Below, piece after piece: positions 14,161 through 18,977 of a stretch of DNA of 18,977 nt. The notes below the pieces were generated by a model, which saw only the letters and a list, made by a program, of their open reading frames with translations, made no database searches and was not told where the DNA came from. The stretch is from positions 1-18,977 of the forward strand of contig JAZSLG010000118.1 of assembly GCA_045535235.1 (NCBI GenBank), in the 5' to 3' direction. The translations under genes were made by a program, and so were the position numbers. Source of the stretch: Stercoripulliclostridium_A sp045535235 (lineage in GTDB: Bacteria; Bacillota; Clostridia; Christensenellales; DTU072). The number at the start of each line of letters is the position of its first letter. Position 1 is the stretch's first letter.

Positions 14161-15432
14161 TTATTTGTTGTTTAAGCAAGCAACACCAGGTAGCTCTAAA
14201 CCTTCGAGGAACTCGAGAGAAGCACCGCCACCGGTGGAAATGTGGGTCATCTTGTCTGCGTAACCGAGTTGTTTTACGGCTGCAGCGGAGTCACCACCAC
14301 CAATGATAGTAGTTGCATCGGTTTCTGCAAGAGCGCTTGCTACTGCGATAGTACCTTTTGCAAGAATGGGATTTTCAAATACGCCCATAGGTCCGTTCCA
14401 AATAACGGTCTTTGCACTCTTAACTGCATCTGCGTAAAGTGCGCGAGTCTTTTCGCCGATATCAAGTCCCATTTTATCATCGGGAATAGAGTTGGAAGCA
14501 ACGGTTTCAACTGCGATTTCTGCATCGATGGGGTTGGGGAAATCGCTTGCTACTACGGTATCAACGGGAAGAAGCATGTTAACGCCCTTAGCTTCGGCTT
14601 TAGCGATGAGTTCTTTTGCAAGGTCAACCTTATCAAGTTCACAAAGGCTGGTTCCTACGCCGTAGCCCTTTGCCTTAAAGAAAGTGTATGCCATTGCGCC
14701 ACCGATAATGAGGGTGTCAACCTTTTCAAGTAGATTGTTGATAACGCCGATTTTGTCACTAACTTTTGCTCCGCCAAGGATAGCAACAAAGGGACGAACG
14801 GGAGTTTCGAGAGCGCCACCCATAACGTCGAGTTCTTTACCGATTAGGAAACCGGCAACTGCTTCTTCGCAAAGACCGTATTGAGCGATACCTGCAGTAG
14901 AAGCGTGTGCGCGGTGAGCAGTACCGAATGCATCGTTAACGTAAACTTCACAGAACTCTGCGAGAGCCTTGCAGAAAGTTTCGTCATTCTTGGTTTCTTC
15001 TTGATGGAAACGTAGGTTTTCGAGAAGAACTACTTCACCGTCTTTCATATTAGCAACGGCGGTCTTTGCGGATTCACCGATAACGTCGGTAGCAAAGGTA
15101 ACTTTATTATCTAGTAGCTCGTTAAGTCTTGCTGCAACGGGAGCAAGGGAGCATTTCTTAAGAGTAAGCGCAACGAGTTCTTCGCGAGTTTTGCTTTCGT
15201 CTTCGGGCTTAATCTTTTTGATTTTGTCGTTAAAAATGTTGTAGGGTCTGCCAAGGTGTGAGCAAAGAATAACTTTTGCACCTTGCTCCATCAAGTATTT
15301 GATGGTGGGAAGAGCGCCGTTGATACGGTTTTCGTCGGTGATAACGCCACCTTTCATGGGTACGTTAAGGTCAACGCGAACTAGACATTTTTTGCCTTTT
15401 ACGGATACGTCTTTGATAGTTTTTTTGTTCAT
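14161..15432 (-). CDS. pgk: Phosphoglycerate kinase
   Basis: Makes ATP and 3-phosphoglycerate from 1,3-bisphosphoglycerate and ADP. The 423-residue protein shows the substrate-binding RVDLNVP (Asp21, Asn23), ENRI (Arg36), SHLGRP (His59, Arg62) and LLENLRFH. The nucleotide-binding WNGPMGVFE, GGGDSAAAV and STGGGASLEFLEG come later, so both domains are complete. It is some 25 residues longer than the usual 395 or so because about 20 extra charged residues follow SHLGRP (about residues 64-95). AGGAG precedes the ATG. It is first in the pgk-tpiA-gpmI operon, with its own promoter and a candidate operator. In Bacillus the equivalent operon begins with cggR and gapA, neither of which is here. Confidence 0.97.
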   Translation of the reverse strand: MNKKTIKDVSVKGKKCLVRVDLNVPMKGGVITDENRINGALPTIKYLMEQGAKVILCSHLGRPYNIFNDKIKKIKPEDESKTREELVALTLKKCSLAPVAARLNELLDNKVTFATDVIGESAKTAVANMKDGEVVLLENLRFHQEETKNDETFCKALAEFCEVYVNDAFGTAHRAHASTAGIAQYGLCEEAVAGFLIGKELDVMGGALETPVRPFVAILGGAKVSDKIGVINNLLEKVDTLIIGGAMAYTFFKAKGYGVGTSLCELDKVDLAKELIAKAEAKGVNMLLPVDTVVASDFPNPIDAEIAVETVASNSIPDDKMGLDIGEKTRALYADAVKSAKTVIWNGPMGVFENPILAKGTIAVASALAETDATTIIGGGDSAAAVKQLGYADKMTHISTGGGASLEFLEGLELPGVACLNNK

Positions 15433-15467
15433 AGTTATCTCCTATACAAAATAATTTTTGCTTAAAT

Positions 15468-15496
15468 ATTATAACACTACTCCGTAGTGTAATCAA
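15468..15496 (-). promoter_or_regulatory. Promoter of the pgk-tpiA-gpmI operon
   Basis: On the minus strand TTGATT (15496-15491) and TATAAT (15473-15468) are separated by 17 bases. Transcription should start near 15461, about 28 bases before the pgk start. An AT-rich inverted repeat (15495-15516) abuts the -35 box on its upstream side and could act as an UP-like element. Confidence 0.8.
15474..15490. promoter_or_regulatory. Inverted repeat filling the pgk promoter spacer (candidate operator)
   Basis: ACACTAC and GTAGTGT are perfect 7-base complements with three bases between. The 17-base site coincides exactly with the spacer between the -35 and -10 boxes. Such a placement is typical of repressor operators and suggests that glycolytic gene expression is controlled here by a DNA-binding protein encoded elsewhere. 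Confidence 0.65.
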
Positions 15497-15553
15497 TTAT
15501 TTAACCTAAAATAATTAAATTTTTTTGCTTTTTCTCTAAAAAAACTATAAAAA

Positions 15554-16498
15554 CTACTTGGTGAGATTTTTGAAGGCTTTTGCTATATCCAGTATCTCTT
15601 CACGAGTGGTTGAAAGGAAAACTCTATTTTTAATTTCCTTTCCGCCCCTTAGTCCGTAGGTATAACCCGCTACGTGTTTTTTAATACAATTGACTGCAAC
15701 GCGCTCAGGCATAACGCTTTCGAGCAAAGAAAAATGCTCGATAACGAGTTCCGTAATATCATATTCGGGTACCTGTCCAAGCAATTCGGTGAAAATATAG
15801 GGTCTGCCAACGGCACCACGAGCAACCGCAATTCCATCCACTCCGGTTGATTCCAACATGGCGTTTGCTTTATCCAAACTCGTAACGTCACCGTTACCAA
15901 AAACGGGAATACTTACGCTCTCTTTTACAGCTTTAATGGCATCAAAGTTAATACTACCGCTATAAAACTGCTCCCTCGTCCTGCCGTGTATGGTAATTGA
16001 TGAAGCTCCTGCTTCTTCTATTTCTTTTGCGACGCGCACGCAATTTATCTCGTTTTCGTTAAAGCCAATACGCATTTTTGCGCTAACCGGTCTTCCACCC
16101 GCGCTTTTAACCGCTGAGCGTACTATCATTCCTACTCTATAAGGGTCGCGCATTAAGGCAGACCCTTCTCCGTTTTTTACGATTTTGGGAACAGGACAAC
16201 CAAAGTTGAGGTCGATAATATCAAATTTATTTATAACTGGAAGAGAGATAGCTTTTGCGATAAACTCCGGTTCGCCACCAAAAAGTTGCACCGCCTTGAT
16301 GGGTTCGCGCGGGTCGGTTGCAAGCAATGATTCCGTGTTTTCAGAGCCGTAAACCAGACCCTTTGCCGAAACCATTTCCGTAACGCAAAGCCCTGCGCCG
16401 TAGCGATAGGAAAGCACCCTTAGTCCAATATCACTAAATCCTGCAATCGCGGGAAGAATAAAGGATGAATTAAGTTGAATATCCCCTATTTTTACCAT
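15554..16498 (-). CDS. dusB: tRNA-dihydrouridine synthase (DusB-like)
   Basis: FMN-dependent TIM-barrel enzyme that reduces specific uridines in tRNA to dihydrouridine. The 314 residues show PAIAGFSD near the N-terminus (usually APMAGITD), EMVSAKGL, AVQLFGGEPE, and the catalytic Cys101 in LNFGCPVPKIVKNG. FMN-phosphate segments SITIHGRTREQFYSG, VFGNGDV and GIAVARGAVGRPYIF follow. The all-helical C-terminal domain is present but ends slightly early. Its ATG shares one base with the mazG stop (TAATG), with AGGA just before it, so it is coupled to mazG. No strong terminator follows before the pgk promoter, so some read-through into pgk is possible. Confidence 0.95.
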   Translation of the reverse strand: MVKIGDIQLNSSFILPAIAGFSDIGLRVLSYRYGAGLCVTEMVSAKGLVYGSENTESLLATDPREPIKAVQLFGGEPEFIAKAISLPVINKFDIIDLNFGCPVPKIVKNGEGSALMRDPYRVGMIVRSAVKSAGGRPVSAKMRIGFNENEINCVRVAKEIEEAGASSITIHGRTREQFYSGSINFDAIKAVKESVSIPVFGNGDVTSLDKANAMLESTGVDGIAVARGAVGRPYIFTELLGQVPEYDITELVIEHFSLLESVMPERVAVNCIKKHVAGYTYGLRGGKEIKNRVFLSTTREEILDIAKAFKNLTK

Positions 16499-17526
16499 TA
16501 TCCTAATATCTTTTTAGCCTCTTGATAATATTTTTCCATTAATTCCATATTATCGTGATTAAGTTCAAAACCTAGTTCACGCGCTTTTTCGTCAACGTAC
16601 AAAAATCTTTTAATAAAACGATTGGTGGTACCGTTAAGTGCAAGCTCGGGGTCAACTTTTAAGAAACGTAATACGTTCAAAATGGCAAATAATACGTCCC
16701 CTGCCTCTTTTTCTTGCTCGCTAGGTGTAGTCGCCGTCATAAGTTCGTCGATTTCTTCATATACCTTTTGAAGAGCGCCTCTTTCGTCGTCAAAATCAAA
16801 ACCGCATTTCTTGATGATTTTTTGTACTTTATAAGCCCTCATTAACGCGCCGAAGGTAACGGGTACGGATTTAATCTTGTCTTCCAAACCGCTATATCCC
16901 TTTTCGACAGCTTTGGCTTGCTCCCAAAACTTTAAGGCATCGTCTGCGTTTTTCGCCTTGTTTTCACCAAAAATGTGAGTATGGCGGGAAATTAACTTGT
17001 GGCAAATGCCGTTTATAACGTCAACCGGAGTAAAAAACTCGCTTTCTTCGGCAATAGAAGCGTGGAATAATCCTTGTAAAAGCACGTCACCGCTTTCTTC
17101 CACCATTTTTTCTCTATCGTGAAGGTCAACTGCCTCGACGAGTTCGTAAGCTTCTTCAACGGCATTGCTCCTAATACTTTCGTTGGTTTGCGCCCTATCC
17201 CATTGGCAACCGTCGGGGTCGCGAAGTCTGCGTATTATTTCCAAAAGGTCACCAAACGTGTAATAATCACGGCAAACGAAATCGGAGCATTTGATAATTA
17301 AACGAGGGCGATAAGCAAGGTTTTCTATACTAGTTTCTTCACTTTCACCGCTATCTTGCAAAATGACGGCAACGGCGTTTTTGCCAAAGTTAAAGAGCAA
17401 TTTTTCCTTGACTGTGGGAAAAATTTCTTCGTCGATTCCATCTATTATGATTGGGATATTGCACTCGAAATTAGCAATTTTTCTTTGGATAAAATCTTCA
17501 CCGGTAAAATATGTAAATGAGTTCAT
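16498..17526 (-). CDS. mazG: MazG nucleoside triphosphate pyrophosphohydrolase with a methylase-domain remnant
   Basis: MazG hydrolyses (d)NTPs to monophosphates and pyrophosphate and is thought to remove abnormal nucleotides. The 342 residues contain two MazG units: the first begins at about residue 86 (RDYYTFGDLLEIIRRLRDPDGCQWD) with the metal-binding EEAYE (Glu124, 125, 128) and EESGD (Glu143, 144, Asp147). The second has EEIDEL and EAGDVLFAI near residues 255-285. The first 85 residues are not part of MazG. They resemble the last third of the tetrapyrrole-methylase domain that is fused to MazG in Bacillus YabN, but the SAM-binding start of that domain is missing. The gene starts four bases after the flippase stop with only a weak GGA ribosome site. 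The order flippase, mazG matches yabM-yabN of Bacillus. Confidence 0.93.
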   Translation of the reverse strand: MNSFTYFTGEDFIQRKIANFECNIPIIIDGIDEEIFPTVKEKLLFNFGKNAVAVILQDSGESEETSIENLAYRPRLIIKCSDFVCRDYYTFGDLLEIIRRLRDPDGCQWDRAQTNESIRSNAVEEAYELVEAVDLHDREKMVEESGDVLLQGLFHASIAEESEFFTPVDVINGICHKLISRHTHIFGENKAKNADDALKFWEQAKAVEKGYSGLEDKIKSVPVTFGALMRAYKVQKIIKKCGFDFDDERGALQKVYEEIDELMTATTPSEQEKEAGDVLFAILNVLRFLKVDPELALNGTTNRFIKRFLYVDEKARELGFELNHDNMELMEKYYQEAKKILG

Positions 17527-17530
17527 TGTA

Positions 17531-18977
17531 CTAGTCCGCTTTGCCCTTTATTTTTAATAATTTTTGCCCAAACGGTAGGCTTAGTATCTCGTCGCTAGTA
17601 AAGACTTTGGATGCGACTACTGCGAAAAGATAAACCAAACCGCTAGCAACGGCTATCACCAAAATCCATATAACGGACAAGGAATACGCAACCGCTAAGC
17701 TAAGGCTTATTCCCATTATACCACCAAATAGTATAATAACGCCACTATTTTTTATAATATCTCCGTTTTTACCCATAAGCCTAAACGTGGAAACTATATT
17801 TAGAAAACAAGTAACTCCAAAAGCGATAAGACCGGCGTAGGCAACACCCTTTATACCAATGCTATAAAGAAGTACTACGGAAGTTAGGATTTTGACACTA
17901 CCGCCTATTGCAAGGTTGATTATTGGCGAACGAGTATCTTTTAATCCTTGTAGCACGGAAGTACAAATTTGAGTCAAAGCAAGAAATAGTACGGTAGGAG
18001 CCGATATTACTAAAAGTTTGGCGCCCAGATTTAATTCGGTTTCACTTAGTCCACCATACAAAAAGGATAATATTTCACGTGGGGCAACCATATATAAAGC
18101 GGTGAAGGGTACGCCAATGAGTACCGCGACTTTCATTGCGGTAGAAGTTTTTAGCCTTATAGCCTTAATATTACGCTCCTCCCTATTTTTAGATAAATGC
18201 GGTACGACGGCAATACCTATCGCAAGGGAAAGAGAAATGGGTAAATTTATTAGTGTGCTTACCGGGCCGGAAAATACTCCATAATAGGCTGTTGCAATGG
18301 TATTAGTAAGGGAACTTTTTAGAATATTTACTACTAAAAAGCTATCTATAAACTGCGTTAGTGGAAATATCATGCTACCAATAGTAATGGGTAAAGATAT
18401 TTTTAATATTGCCTTATACTCCTCTCTTGCGCTCTTAAAATCCAACTTAATCCGAGCGTTAGAGGTACGTTTTTTGTATAGAACTATTAGAACTATGAAC
18501 GTTACGACCTCGCTAACGCTCACGCCTATCAATGCACCCGCGACTTGAATTACAACTCCGTATGCCTGGAGTGCGTAGGCAAGCGTTAAACCAACGACCA
18601 ATTTTACTACCGCCTCTATGAGTGCCGAAAGTGCGCTTGGAAACATTAGGTGATTGCCCTGAAACCATCCCTTTAATACCGCAATTCCGCTAACGAACAA
18701 GATGCTTGGTGCAATTGCTATATAGCCGTAACGAGCATTCTCCACCCCTTGCAAAGCGCCGATTATTCTGCTTAGCAAAATTAGCGCAACGCTTAATACG
18801 GCGCCCACTGTAAAAAGTGCATAGAAAGAGGCTTTAACCAAAAGTTTATTTTTGTTTAGGCTACCTTTTACTATATTTTCGGAAACTAAAACACTAATTG
18901 CTAGCGGAAGCGCACCACTCGACGTAGTGAGAATAAGTGCATATACCGGGTAGATTAACTGGTATAATCCCATACCC
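17531..18977 (-). CDS. SpoVB/MurJ-type polysaccharide or lipid flippase (MOP superfamily), N-terminus missing
   Basis: A multi-pass membrane protein of the MOP (MVF/MATE-like) exporter superfamily, which moves lipid-linked glycans across the membrane. About 482 residues are in the window, with roughly a dozen hydrophobic helices. The segment GMGLYQLIYPVYALILTTSSGALPLAIS is characteristic of SpoVB/YabM-type proteins, where it lies some 40-50 residues from the true start. The codon before the first visible ATG (18973-18971) encodes Gly, as in the family EGMGLYQ motif. That ATG is therefore internal and the gene continues past the right edge. Close coupling to mazG mirrors Bacillus yabM-yabN. 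I cannot tell whether it serves sporulation or cell-wall synthesis. Confidence 0.9.
   Translation of the reverse strand, partial: GMGLYQLIYPVYALILTTSSGALPLAISVLVSENIVKGSLNKNKLLVKASFYALFTVGAVLSVALILLSRIIGALQGVENARYGYIAIAPSILFVSGIAVLKGWFQGNHLMFPSALSALIEAVVKLVVGLTLAYALQAYGVVIQVAGALIGVSVSEVVTFIVLIVLYKKRTSNARIKLDFKSAREEYKAILKISLPITIGSMIFPLTQFIDSFLVVNILKSSLTNTIATAYYGVFSGPVSTLINLPISLSLAIGIAVVPHLSKNREERNIKAIRLKTSTAMKVAVLIGVPFTALYMVAPREILSFLYGGLSETELNLGAKLLVISAPTVLFLALTQICTSVLQGLKDTRSPIINLAIGGSVKILTSVVLLYSIGIKGVAYAGLIAFGVTCFLNIVSTFRLMGKNGDIIKNSGVIILFGGIMGISLSLAVAYSLSVIWILVIAVASGLVYLFAVVASKVFTSDEILSLPFGQKLLKIKGKAD

Noticed and set aside
14052..14306. Plus-strand open frame of 84 codons beginning in the pgk-tpiA gap
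   Set aside because: It runs over the inverted-repeat element and then antisense into pgk, has no ribosome binding site, and its composition reflects the repeat. Not accepted as a gene.
15495..15516. AT-rich inverted repeat AATTATTT/AAATAATT as a terminator of dusB
   Set aside because: The stem has no G-C pairs and on the minus strand no T run follows; it directly abuts the pgk -35 box. It is more likely promoter-upstream AT-rich DNA.
18971..18973. First visible ATG of the flippase as its true start
   Set aside because: The preceding codon is Gly and the segment matches the internal GMGLYQ motif of SpoVB-type proteins, so the gene continues off the window.

Overview
The window is a gene-dense, moderately AT-rich stretch of a bacterial chromosome of clostridial (Firmicutes/Bacillota) type. 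This rests on protein content: a Rho with an N-terminal insertion, a class II fructose-bisphosphate aldolase, and a pgk-tpiA-gpmI glycolytic run. It also rests on two gene pairs ordered as in Bacillus relatives: the yabB-type methyltransferase before rsmI, and the SpoVB/YabM-type flippase before mazG. Ribosome binding sites are AGGAG-like and core promoters are near-consensus with 17-bp spacers. An uncultured gut Clostridia genome is a plausible guess; genus or family cannot be fixed from this sequence. All genes except fba lie on the minus strand. I see no rRNA, tRNA, CRISPR array, transposase or phage gene. No gene-free stretch exceeds 300 bases; the largest, about 196 bp between tpiA and pgk, holds a structured inverted repeat.

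Layout. Positions 1-1081 (minus) hold trmN6 overlapping the start of a truncated rsmI. A divergent promoter pair then drives trmN6 one way and fba (1206-2141, plus) the other. A hairpin at 2158-2186 separates fba from convergent rho (2267-3865). Upstream of rho lie a metallo-beta-lactamase-fold hydrolase (3940-4593), an unrecognised 142-residue protein (4596-5024) and a divergent-type PRPP synthetase (5072-6223). After a bidirectional terminator comes a two-gene ABC exporter (6402-11476). Its first gene carries an extracytoplasmic insertion of almost 490 residues, and the two ATPase domains show complementary degeneracy typical of heterodimers. Then come gpmI, tpiA and pgk, transcribed pgk to tpiA to gpmI (11643-15432). 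Last are dusB, mazG and a truncated SpoVB/MurJ-like flippase (15554-18977).

How the genes relate. Four glycolytic enzymes (aldolase, triosephosphate isomerase, phosphoglycerate kinase, phosphoglycerate mutase) sit in two transcription units with their own promoters; no gap or eno is visible. Prs feeds nucleotide synthesis. rsmI, trmN6 and dusB modify rRNA or tRNA, and mazG cleans the nucleotide pool.

The least ordinary features are regulatory and architectural. Two promoters have perfect palindromes inside their 17-bp spacers (pgk operon and ABC operon), and the prs promoter lies in a long imperfect dyad. Two genes (trmN6 and the 142-residue protein) have promoters placed so close to the start codon that the mRNA should be leaderless. 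MazG keeps only the C-terminal remnant of the methylase domain it is fused to in Bacillus. Rho has an Asn-rich linker behind an AT-hook. I found no convincing evidence of an entirely new multi-gene system; the ABC exporter with the giant ectodomain and the transcribed pgk-tpiA hairpin are the best candidates for new biology.
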